From Gluconacetobacter johannae (lineage in GTDB: Bacteria; Pseudomonadota; Alphaproteobacteria; Acetobacterales; Acetobacteraceae), in NCBI RefSeq assembly GCF_014174305.1, contig NZ_JABEQH010000006.1, positions 124,001-188,000 of the forward strand: 64,000 nucleotides of DNA. Reading direction: 5' to 3'. Below are positions 8,512 to 16,343 of the stretch, piece by piece; the stretch's first letter is position 1; every line of letters starts with the position of its first letter. The position numbers were made by a program, and so were the translations under genes. The notes under the pieces were generated by a model. It ran no database searches. It saw only the letters and a program-made list of their open reading frames with translations, and was not told the DNA's origin.

Positions 8512-9540
8512 TCAGGAGGCGGCCACCACGGCAGGCCGGGCCTCGGCCGGCCGGCCTTCGGCCGCCATGGCGTGGACGTTCAGGGGGTCCGCATTCTGGC
8601 GCAGGCGCGCCGCCCCTCCGGCGACCGCCGTCCACGCGGCCTGCGCCAGCGCCTTGCGGCTGGGAAAATCGTCCGGATCCAGCGGCGGATGCAGCAGGAC
8701 GGTCGCCCGCATGGACCGCCATTGCGCCAGTTGCCAGACATGCGGCGCCAGATCCATGTCGCCGTACCACGAGAACACCGTCCGGCGGACACGATTCACA
8801 TTCAGCCCGTCCAGCCGGTCGTACACCAGCGACACCGGCTGGATCAGCGGTGCCATGCCGGGGGCATAGGTCAGCATCGGCGGATCGACATCCATGCCCT
8901 TGCGCAGGGCCGGCATCTTCGCGATCGCGAAGAACGCCGACATGAAGGGCAATACCCGCGACCCGTCCGACGACGTGCCTTCGGGGAACAGCACCAGATT
9001 GTCCCCGCCGATCAGCCGGCCCACCATCTCGTCCCGCTCGCGCCCCGTGGTGCTGCGCTGGCGGCTGACGAAAATCGTCCGGCCGATCCGCGAGACGGTG
9101 CCCATGATCGGCCAGTTGCCGATATCGCCCTTGGCCACGAACACGGACGGCAGGATCGTGCCCAGCACCGGCACATCCAGCCACGAGGCATGGTTGGACA
9201 CGTAAATGACCGGACGTTCGCCACGCGCGCGCGCGCGCGCGCCGCCGACCGAGCCCGCACGGCTGCCGATCACGCGGATATCCAGCGACAGCAGCCGGCA
9301 GAGCACGCCCCAGATCACGCGGGTCCAGCGGATCTTGGCCGTGCCCGGCACCAGAAGCAGGATCGCCTCGAACCCGACCGACAGCGGCACCCAGACGGCG
9401 ATGGCCAGCAGGCGCGCCGTCGCGCGCAGACGGCGCAGCATACGCCGGCCCGGATTCATGGACGGAGGGGGCACGCCCCCGTCATCGTCCAACGCGGGAA
9501 TGGCCGCCGCGCGGCGACGCTGGGCCCGGCGCGCCGTCAT
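8512..9540 (-). CDS. plsC: 1-acyl-sn-glycerol-3-phosphate acyltransferase (PlsC family)
   Basis: 342 residues from the ATG at 9540 (TGGGGG upstream). Other in-frame ATGs at 9606 and 9459 cannot be excluded; the last would give 315 residues. The family transfers an acyl chain to lysophosphatidate at the inner membrane. An N-terminal hydrophobic segment (ATARLLAIAVWVPLSVGFEAILLLV) precedes the acyltransferase motifs NHASWLD (NHx4D), then GTVSRIGRTIFVSRQR and LVLFPEGTSSDG (FPEGT). A GC-dinucleotide tract (9224-9242) encodes an ARARAR insert just before the first motif. Could instead be an ornithine-lipid OlsA-type acyltransferase. Confidence 0.8.
   Translation of the reverse strand: MTARRAQRRRAAAIPALDDDGGVPPPSMNPGRRMLRRLRATARLLAIAVWVPLSVGFEAILLLVPGTAKIRWTRVIWGVLCRLLSLDIRVIGSRAGSVGGARARARGERPVIYVSNHASWLDVPVLGTILPSVFVAKGDIGNWPIMGTVSRIGRTIFVSRQRSTTGRERDEMVGRLIGGDNLVLFPEGTSSDGSRVLPFMSAFFAIAKMPALRKGMDVDPPMLTYAPGMAPLIQPVSLVYDRLDGLNVNRVRRTVFSWYGDMDLAPHVWQLAQWRSMRATVLLHPPLDPDDFPSRKALAQAAWTAVAGGAARLRQNADPLNVHAMAAEGRPAEARPAVVAAS
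9224..9242. repeat. (CG)n dinucleotide tract inside the PlsC-type gene
   Basis: Nineteen bases of strictly alternating C and G. It encodes alternating Ala/Arg on the minus strand, between the membrane segment and the NHx4D motif. Such tracts can slip and can adopt Z-DNA. Confidence 0.9.
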
Positions 9541-9806
9541 GCCGGGCGCCCCCAGGGCAGGCAGGCGGAATCTGGAGCGCGGAAGGAAGCAGGGATCATG
9601 TGCCATTCATAGCCCGGACGACGCCGCAACCCAAGCGACCGGCGCCTCACCGCCGCCATGCATCACTAATCGGGCGGCATGTCAAATATCCGGCCGCACG
9701 CCGCCCCCCGGACGCACCACGCCACATCACATACATGGGACCGGGAAAACATGGCGGCCCGGCTGCGTTGAACCGACATCCCATAGTCCATCCTCGGAGG
9801 TCGATC

Positions 9807-9977
9807 ATGTCGGACACCAGGACGCTGCCTGCGGGCAAGACGCAGGACGATGCAGAGAACGCCGCGAAGAAGAAGAAGGCGACAACCGAAGAGAAACTCG
9901 AAGAAGGACTGGAGGAAACCTTCCCCGCCAGCGACCCCCTGGCGACCGGAGGATCGACCGGCGAACGGGACTGCTGA
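9807..9977 (+). CDS. Small 'FPASDP'-motif protein (56 aa)
   Basis: ATG at 9807 with CGGAGG upstream. The product is charged (KTQDDAENAAKKKKATTEEKLEEG) and carries the motif LEETFPASDPLATGG. This motif recurs in short stress-associated hypothetical proteins of alphaproteobacteria. Function unknown. It is followed 39 bp later by the YidB-like gene, so the two may form an operon. Confidence 0.65.
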   Translation: MSDTRTLPAGKTQDDAENAAKKKKATTEEKLEEGLEETFPASDPLATGGSTGERDC

Positions 9978-10016
9978 ACGTACGAAAGGCCCTCATTTCA
10001 GAAACGGAGGACGAAG

Positions 10017-10427
10017 ATGATGACGACGCACCCCCGCTTCGGCCCCAGGCGCGGCAAATCCGCCGTTGGACCATGGCACACGGAAATCGGCCTCGATGCA
10101 TGGCTGGACGCCTTTCTTTCAGACACCGGCCCCGCGCGCGGCTATGTGTTTCTGATGCGGCAGGCGGCGGATACCGGCCTGTACGACGTGGTGCGGCGCT
10201 GGAGCCAGACCGGCCATCCCGAGCCGACCGACGTCACGACCGTGCTGCAGCTGCTGCCGCCCGACATGCTGGCGGAAATCGCCCGCAAAACCGCCCTGCC
10301 GCGCGAAGAAGTGGTCGCCCGCCTGTCCGAGGAACTGCCGATCGCGGTGCGTCAGCATACCGTGGGAAAGCGCTTCAACCGTTTCGGCCACGCCGGATGC
10401 GCCGGCGAGGACCCGATGCGGCGATAG
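10017..10427 (+). CDS. YidB-like (DUF937) protein
   Basis: 136 residues; ATG with GGAGG upstream. The core VVRRWSQTGHPEPTDVTTVL, then LLPPDMLAEIARKTALPREEVVARLSEELP, matches the YidB pattern (V..W...G.N.P....L...L....l...A...Gl....a...L...LP). These small cytoplasmic proteins have no proven function. Family assignment rests on this pattern only. It sits downstream of the FPASDP-motif gene on the same strand. Confidence 0.65.
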   Translation: MMTTHPRFGPRRGKSAVGPWHTEIGLDAWLDAFLSDTGPARGYVFLMRQAADTGLYDVVRRWSQTGHPEPTDVTTVLQLLPPDMLAEIARKTALPREEVVARLSEELPIAVRQHTVGKRFNRFGHAGCAGEDPMRR

Positions 10428-11205
10428 GCCGGCCCGAACCGACATCTTCGTCCGATCCACGGATGTCCCGCCGGTCCCCTGCCGCCACGCCGCGACAGGG
10501 GACCTTCCATGTGCCGATTCAATTATTTCATTTCATATCCACCGGATTTTCCGATCCCCAAATCCGTTTCAGACAGCAGAAGCGGCTCATGACAAAGCCG
10601 TGCGGGATGAACATTTTATGGACTTTCCGTTTCCTTGCGTGATAAGCAACAATTGCAAAACAACAATAAGAAACAATGCAAATTCATTCGTGATATTTTG
10701 ATTTCAAATCAATAGTCCATGCAGATCTATTTTATAGATGCCATCAGATTTATCACAAATATAAACTTCCTTAAATTACAGATCAAATCTTATTCCAGAA
10801 TGGTTGCCATTATGAATCCCCTCGATTGCAGAGAGATGATTACAGCAGAAATCTCTTCTCCAGCATCAGCAGCCTTTCAGGATCAGGCCTCCATTCCACC
10901 GAACGCCCCGCCGCCTGCTGGCGCCGGGGCGATTGCCGGACATCCGGCGCTGTTCATCTTCGCCGCCGATGTCCTGTCATTCATCATATCCTTTCTGCGC
11001 CATCCATTTCATGTCTGTCGCATTTCAGCATCTGCTGCACGCCGCAGCCCTTTCAGCACCCGCCTCGCATCTCCTTCCCGGGCCATCGGCCGACCCGGAC
11101 GGGACGCGTTCTGGGACGAGACCCGCATCGCCTGTCCGCCGCAAAGCCCTCCCCATGGACGACAAATATGCATCACTCCCCTCAGCAGGACAGGACGACG
11201 TGCCC
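10428..11205. other. Long AT-rich leader before the polysaccharide genes
   Basis: About 780 bp with no convincing gene. From about 10510 to 10860 base composition shifts sharply toward A/T (for example AAACAACAATAAGAAACAAT), unlike the GC-rich surroundings; the rest returns to high GC. Open frames here have atypical composition and no ribosome site. It probably holds regulatory sequence for the downstream glycosyltransferase-manC-galE genes, or is a remnant of acquired DNA. Confidence 0.5.
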
Positions 11206-12312
11206 ATGAATATCTATGTCAACGGCCGTTTCATGACCCAGCGCCTCAGCGGCGTGCAGCGTTTCGCCCGTGAAATCACCCGCAAGATGCGCCAGATCTC
11301 GGCGCACACCCCTGCCGGCATGCCCCGGATCCTGGTGCCGTCAGGCGAGCTGACACAGCCCGAGGCCGACCTGCCGGCCACCCATTGCGGCCGCCTGCAT
11401 GGACAATTGTGGGAACAGGTCGAACTGCCCCGTCATGTCGACGATGGAATCCTGGTCAACCTGGGCAATACGGCCCCGCTGCTGGGCCGCCCGCAGATCG
11501 TCGTCGTCCATGACGCCGGGATCTTCAGCTATCCGACGGCCTATTCCACGAAATTCCGGCTGTGGAACATGGCGCTGCTGCACGGGCTGCGCCGCACCGC
11601 CACTCATTTCGTCACCGTGTCGGAGTTTTCGCGACGCGAATTGCAGGCGCGGCTGCATCTGCCGGACAAACGTGTCTCGGTCATCACCGAAGGCGCGGAC
11701 CATATCCTGGCCACGCCCCCCGACACCTCGATCCTGGAGCGACATCATATCGTTCCAGGCCGCTTCGTCCTCGCCGTGGGCAATCTGGCGCCGCACAAGA
11801 ACCTGCACGGGCTGTCGAAGCTTGCCCGTTCGCTGGCCGCGCGGGGGATCGACCTGGTCGTGACGGGCGGCCTGAACACCACCGTCTTTTCCGAAAGCGA
11901 TACCGCGTCGTCCCTGCCGGTACCCGCGAAATATATCGGCCGCGTCAACGACACCGAATTACGGGCGCTGTACCAGGCGGCGCTGTGTTTCGTCTTTCCG
12001 TCCTTTTACGAAGGGTTCGGGCTGCCGCCGATCGAGGCGATGGCCTGCGAATGCCCCGTCGCGGCATCGGCGATCCCATCCCTTCAGGAAGTCTGCGGCC
12101 TGGCGGCGACATATTTCGATCCGGCCAGCCAGGACGAAATCGACCGTGCCGTCCTGCATGTCATCGAAAACCCGGTGCTGCGCGCGCATCTACGCAGCGC
12201 GGGGCGATCCCATGCCGCCTCGTTCACCTGGGAACACGCGGCGCGCCAGTTGCTGGATGTGATCGGCCGGCACATGCCGCACGGCGACGCGCGCGCCGCG
12301 GTGCTCCATTGA
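11206..12312 (+). CDS. Glycosyltransferase family 4 (polysaccharide biosynthesis)
   Basis: 368 residues from the ATG at 11206 (AGGACG upstream); the frame is open from 10933 and an ATG at 11155 is an alternative. It starts MNIYVNGRFMTQRLSGVQRF, a form common in GT4 enzymes of acetic acid bacteria. The C-terminal Rossmann half shows FVLAVGNLAPHKN and the retaining-enzyme nucleotide-sugar motif SFYEGFGLPPIEAMACECPV (E-x7-E). It likely adds mannose or a related sugar to a lipid-linked oligosaccharide at the cytoplasmic face. Context (manC for GDP-mannose, galE for UDP-galactose) supports exopolysaccharide assembly; donor and acceptor are not shown. Confidence 0.85.
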   Translation: MNIYVNGRFMTQRLSGVQRFAREITRKMRQISAHTPAGMPRILVPSGELTQPEADLPATHCGRLHGQLWEQVELPRHVDDGILVNLGNTAPLLGRPQIVVVHDAGIFSYPTAYSTKFRLWNMALLHGLRRTATHFVTVSEFSRRELQARLHLPDKRVSVITEGADHILATPPDTSILERHHIVPGRFVLAVGNLAPHKNLHGLSKLARSLAARGIDLVVTGGLNTTVFSESDTASSLPVPAKYIGRVNDTELRALYQAALCFVFPSFYEGFGLPPIEAMACECPVAASAIPSLQEVCGLAATYFDPASQDEIDRAVLHVIENPVLRAHLRSAGRSHAASFTWEHAARQLLDVIGRHMPHGDARAAVLH

Positions 12313-12594
12313 TCCGGACAAGGGACGACGCCAACGTGTCGCCATCGTTTCGACACGACCGGGTTTCCATTTGAGCGGCTTTCCCGGTCCATGATAGGTT
12401 CGGCCGGACTACGCCGGAACCATGCAAATTTTCCGACGGGACACCGGAACGATCGAGACGTCCCGTTCGTCATGTCATGGACCGCCTCCCGCAGATCGGG
12501 CCGCCGATCGGGCTGTCCCGCATTGGTATCGCCATGTCTTGACCATTATCTTCGTTTTCCATCCCCTTCCCTCCACGACAGAAGGACATGCGTC

Positions 12595-14058
12595 ATGTCG
12601 GAAACCACCTTCCCGCTGATCGGCACGAAGGCCCCCAGCACGACCCGTATCGTGCCCGTCATCCTGTCGGGGGGGTCGGGCAGCCGCCTGTGGCCGGTGT
12701 CCCGCGCCAGCTATCCCAAGCAGCTCTGGCCGCTGGTCGGCGACCGGACGATGCTCCAGGAAACGGCGCTGCGCGGGGTCGGCGAGATGTTCGACGCACC
12801 CATCGTCATCTGCAACAACGAGCATCGCTTCCTGATCGCGGAACAATTACGCGCGGCCGGGATCGAGGACGCGCGGATCGTGCTGGAACCCGTCGGGCGC
12901 AATTCCGCCCCGGCCATCGCCGCGGCGGCGCTGCTGGTCGCGGAAACCGATCCGGACGCCGTGCTGTGGATCATGGCCGCCGACGCGGTGATTACCCGGC
13001 CCGAGGCCATGGCCCGGATGATGCCCGCGGCGGCGGCGGCGGCCCAGCGCGGACATATCGTGGTCTTCGGCATGCATCCCACCCGGCCCGAGACCGGATA
13101 CGGCTATATCGAGGCCGGCACGCCGCTGGCGAAGCTGCCCGAGGCCAGCACCGTCGCCTCGTTCATCGAGAAGCCCGACGCCGCCACCGCGGCCGACCTG
13201 ATCGTATCGGGCAGGTATATGTGGAATTCGGGCATGTTCGTCTTCACCGCCCGGACCCTTCTGGACGAGATGGAAACCTACGCCCCGGCGGTGCTCACCC
13301 CCGTCCGCCAGGCCGTCGCCCGACGGGTGAGCGACCTGATGTTCCAGCGCCTGGACACCCCGTCCTTCACGGCGGCGCCGGATATCTCGTTCGATTACGC
13401 GGTCATGGAACATACCGATCACGCGGCGGTCATCGCCGGCGATTTCGGCTGGACCGACGTCGGAAGCTGGGACGCCCTGTGGGATATCAGCGACAAGGAC
13501 GACAACGGCAATGTCAGCCACGGGAATGTCTTCCTCGAGGGCGCACGCGACAGCTACGTCCGGTCCGACGAGATCCTGACCGCCGTCGTCGGCGTCGAGG
13601 ACGTGGTCGTGGTCGCGACCCGCGACGCGGTGCTCGTCACGCAGCAGAGCAAGGCGCAGGACGTCAAGAAGATGGTCGCCCGCCTGCAATCGGCCGGCCG
13701 CCGCGAAGCCCAGTCCCACAATCGCTGCTACCGGCCCTGGGGCTTCTATGAAAGCCTGATCCAGGACAGCCGTTTCCAGGTCAAGCGGATCGTCGTGACG
13801 CCGGGCGAGAAGCTGTCCCTGCAGAAGCATTATCATCGCGCCGAACACTGGATCGTCGTCAGCGGCGTCGCCCGGGTGACGCGCGACGAGGAGCAGATCA
13901 CGGTGCATGAAAACCAGAGCATCTACCTGCCCCAGCATTGCACCCACCGGCTGGAAAACCCGGGCAGGATCCCCCTGGTCCTGATCGAGATCCAGACCGG
14001 CTCGTACCTTGGCGAGGACGACATCATCCGCCTAGAAGACACCTACAACCGCAACTGA
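12595..14058 (+). CDS. manC: Mannose-1-phosphate guanylyltransferase / mannose-6-phosphate isomerase
   Basis: 487 residues from the ATG at 12595 (AGAAGGA upstream). The N-terminal nucleotidyltransferase begins VPVILSGGSGSRLWPVSRAS and YPKQLWPL, makes GDP-mannose from mannose-1-phosphate and GTP, and contains FVEKP-like SFIEKPD. The C-terminal cupin half (RPWGFYESL, VTPGEKLSLQKHYHRAEHWIVVSG, QSIYLPQHCTHRLENPG) carries the metal-dependent isomerase. The fused two-domain layout and length match type II enzymes (XanB/AlgA/ManC). It is followed by galE after 15 bp, so they form an operon. Confidence 0.93.
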   Translation: MSETTFPLIGTKAPSTTRIVPVILSGGSGSRLWPVSRASYPKQLWPLVGDRTMLQETALRGVGEMFDAPIVICNNEHRFLIAEQLRAAGIEDARIVLEPVGRNSAPAIAAAALLVAETDPDAVLWIMAADAVITRPEAMARMMPAAAAAAQRGHIVVFGMHPTRPETGYGYIEAGTPLAKLPEASTVASFIEKPDAATAADLIVSGRYMWNSGMFVFTARTLLDEMETYAPAVLTPVRQAVARRVSDLMFQRLDTPSFTAAPDISFDYAVMEHTDHAAVIAGDFGWTDVGSWDALWDISDKDDNGNVSHGNVFLEGARDSYVRSDEILTAVVGVEDVVVVATRDAVLVTQQSKAQDVKKMVARLQSAGRREAQSHNRCYRPWGFYESLIQDSRFQVKRIVVTPGEKLSLQKHYHRAEHWIVVSGVARVTRDEEQITVHENQSIYLPQHCTHRLENPGRIPLVLIEIQTGSYLGEDDIIRLEDTYNRN

Positions 14059-14073
14059 TCGAAAGACAGGACC

Positions 14074-15093
14074 ATGGCGCGATCGAAATTTCTGGTTACG
14101 GGCGGGGCTGGCTACGTCGGCAGCCATGTAGTCGCGGCCCTGCGCGACGCGGGACATGACGTGGTGGTCTTCGACAATCTGCGGACCGGGCATCGCGAGT
14201 CCGTACCCGAAACGGTGCGTTTCATCCAGGGCGACCTGCAGGACCACGCCCTGGTCGACAGCGTGCTGGCCGACGGCCCCTGGGACGGCGTGCTGCATTT
14301 CGCGGCCCTTTCCCTGGTCGGGGAGAGCATGCAGCACCCGTTCATGTACATGCAGGCCAATGCCGGCCTGGGCTTCGCGCTGGTCGATGCCTGCGTCCGC
14401 CATGGCGTCAAGCGGTTCGTCTTTTCATCCACCGCCGCCCTGTTCGGGATGACCGAGGACCCGCTGATTACCGAGGACACGCCCATCATCCCCGGATCGC
14501 CCTATGGCGAGAGCAAGCATATGGTGGAACGGGCCCTGCTGTGGGCGGACAGGATCCACGGCCTGCGTAGCGCCTGCCTGCGGTATTTCAACGCGGCGGG
14601 CGCCGACCCCGGCGGCCGCCTGGGCGAGGACCACACGCCGGAAACCCACCTGATTCCCCTGGTCATCGACGCGGCCCTGGGGCGTCGGGCGGAACTGCAA
14701 CTGTTCGGCGACGACTACCCCACGCCCGACGGCACCTGCATCCGCGACTACATCCACGTCACGGACCTCGCACAGGCCCATCTGGCCGCGCTGGACGTCA
14801 TCCGCGACCGCAGCGTCGTCTATAATGTCGGAAACGGTCACGGCCATTCCAACATGGACGTCATCCGCAGCGTGGAGCGCGTGACCGGCAGGCGTGTGCC
14901 CTGGCGGCTGGCCCCCCGCCGCCCCGGCGACCCCGCCCGGCTGGTCGCCGGCGCCGGCCGGCTGAAGGCCGAAACCGGATGGACCCCCCGCTATGCCGAC
15001 CTCGACCAGATCGTCGAGACCGCATACCGGTGGCGCCTGGCCCACCCCCAGGGCTACCGGACCCGCCTGCCGGCCGAACCCGCCTGCACCTGA
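14074..15093 (+). CDS. galE: UDP-glucose 4-epimerase
   Basis: 339 residues. It interconverts UDP-glucose and UDP-galactose with bound NAD. The Rossmann motif TGGAGYVGSHV is at the N-terminus. Other marks are VFDNLRTGH, HFAALSLVGES, FSSTAALFG, the catalytic YGESK (YxxxK), LRYFNAAGADP and TPDGTCIRDYIHVTDL. Length matches GalE. It starts 15 bp after manC and probably supplies UDP-galactose for the same polysaccharide. Confidence 0.93.
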   Translation: MARSKFLVTGGAGYVGSHVVAALRDAGHDVVVFDNLRTGHRESVPETVRFIQGDLQDHALVDSVLADGPWDGVLHFAALSLVGESMQHPFMYMQANAGLGFALVDACVRHGVKRFVFSSTAALFGMTEDPLITEDTPIIPGSPYGESKHMVERALLWADRIHGLRSACLRYFNAAGADPGGRLGEDHTPETHLIPLVIDAALGRRAELQLFGDDYPTPDGTCIRDYIHVTDLAQAHLAALDVIRDRSVVYNVGNGHGHSNMDVIRSVERVTGRRVPWRLAPRRPGDPARLVAGAGRLKAETGWTPRYADLDQIVETAYRWRLAHPQGYRTRLPAEPACT

Positions 15094-15267
15094 ACGACTC
15101 CCGGTTCCGGCACCGAAACCAACAGTTTCAGGAATTTTCATATCCCTAGAGTGGCAATGCGCGACTCAAAACCTCCGGCCTTGGCTTAGGCTCCTGACCG
15201 GACGCAGGCGACCTCGCACATCGGGTGCATCGGGGCGCCGCGTCCGATCGTTCTTCAGGAGCCGACC

Positions 15268-16242
15268 ATGCCGTTGAAGCCCAGCCTCCAGAGCATCTCC
15301 GCCGCCGCCGCCGTCGCCACGATGAATCCGCTCCTGTCCGTCGCCGGACGGTCGGGCGGCGCCCTGCGTTCCAGCCCTGGGCAGCCGGCCGTGGCCAGTC
15401 ATCCCACGGTCGAGGTGTCGCTGGACACGGTCGGCCGCACGTTGTGGAGCTTCATGCGCCCCAACGGCCGCCCCAGCTTTTCTCCACCCCTGCTGCGCGA
15501 CCTGCACGCCATGCAGCGCTCCATCCACGACATGGCCGAGGCAGGCGGGGGCGCCCTGCCCTTCCGCTACATGGTCGTGGGGTCGCGCGTGCCGGGCATC
15601 TTCAACCTGGGCGGCGACCTGGCCCTGTTCGCCGAAAAAATCGCCAGGGGCGACCGGGAGGGGTTGCGTCAGTATGCCCACGCCTGCGTGGACGTCGTCT
15701 TCGCGAACGCCGACGGCTACGGCCACCCTGTCACCACCCTCGCCCTGGTGCAGGGCGACGCGCTGGGCGGCGGGTTCGAGGCCGCCCTGTCGTGCGACCT
15801 GATCGTGGCCGAGAAACAGGCCAAGTTCGGCCTGCCCGAAGTCCTGTTCAACCTGTTCCCCGGCATGGGCGCCTATACGCTGCTGACGCGGCGTGTCGGC
15901 ACACGGATCGCCGAAAGAATGATCCTGGGCGGCCAGACCTATACCGCCACCGACCTGCACGAGATGGGGATCGTCGACATCCTGGCCGAGCCGGGCGACG
16001 GCGAGGCGACGGTGCGCGACCACCTGGCGCGCATCGACCGCCGCTATAACGCGCATGAAGCGATCCAGCGGACCAAACGCCTGGTCAACCCGGTCCGCCA
16101 TCAGGAACTGCGTGACATCACCGACATCTGGGTGGACGCCGCGCTGCGCCTGGCCGAAACCGACCTGCGGAAGATGATGCGCCTGGTCAACGCGCAGAAC
16201 CGGCGCATCCAGACCATCCAGGTCGAAAGCGTCGCGAGCTGA
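15268..16242 (+). CDS. rpfF: RpfF-like DSF (cis-2-unsaturated fatty acid) synthase, crotonase fold
   Basis: 324 residues; ATG with AGGAG upstream. Crotonase-superfamily enzyme most like RpfF, which makes diffusible-signal-factor fatty acids from acyl-ACP by combined dehydratase and thioesterase action. Marks of RpfF rather than a beta-oxidation hydratase: FNLGGDLALF, VQGDALGGGFEAAL, KFGLPEVLFNLFPGMGAY, and a C-terminal helical part (QELRDITDIWVDAALRLAE). The two catalytic glutamates would be E171 and E191, with the same 20-residue spacing as E141/E161 in Xanthomonas RpfF. It has about 40 extra N-terminal residues. It converges on the RpfC-like kinase gene, the classic rpf partner. Confidence 0.85.
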   Translation: MPLKPSLQSISAAAAVATMNPLLSVAGRSGGALRSSPGQPAVASHPTVEVSLDTVGRTLWSFMRPNGRPSFSPPLLRDLHAMQRSIHDMAEAGGGALPFRYMVVGSRVPGIFNLGGDLALFAEKIARGDREGLRQYAHACVDVVFANADGYGHPVTTLALVQGDALGGGFEAALSCDLIVAEKQAKFGLPEVLFNLFPGMGAYTLLTRRVGTRIAERMILGGQTYTATDLHEMGIVDILAEPGDGEATVRDHLARIDRRYNAHEAIQRTKRLVNPVRHQELRDITDIWVDAALRLAETDLRKMMRLVNAQNRRIQTIQVESVAS

Positions 16243-16313
16243 ACCCGACCGGCGACGGCACGGACACCATCGGCGGACCAGGCCGGGCGTTGCCCGCCCT
16301 GCGCGACGGAGCG

Positions 16314-16343
16314 CGCCGCGATGAGGCCAACCTCATCGCGGCG
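16314..16343. terminator. Hairpin between convergent rpfF- and rpfC-like genes
   Basis: Perfect 13-bp inverted repeat (CGCCGCGATGAGG / CCTCATCGCGGCG) with a CCAA loop. It includes the TGA stop of the minus-strand kinase gene. No T-run follows on either strand, so it may act as a bidirectional stop or RNA-stability element rather than a classical terminator. Confidence 0.5.

Noticed and set aside
10719-11273. 184-codon plus-strand frame in the AT-rich leader
   Set aside because: It crosses from AT-rich to GC-rich sequence with an abrupt change of residue use, lacks a ribosome site and overlaps the glycosyltransferase start.
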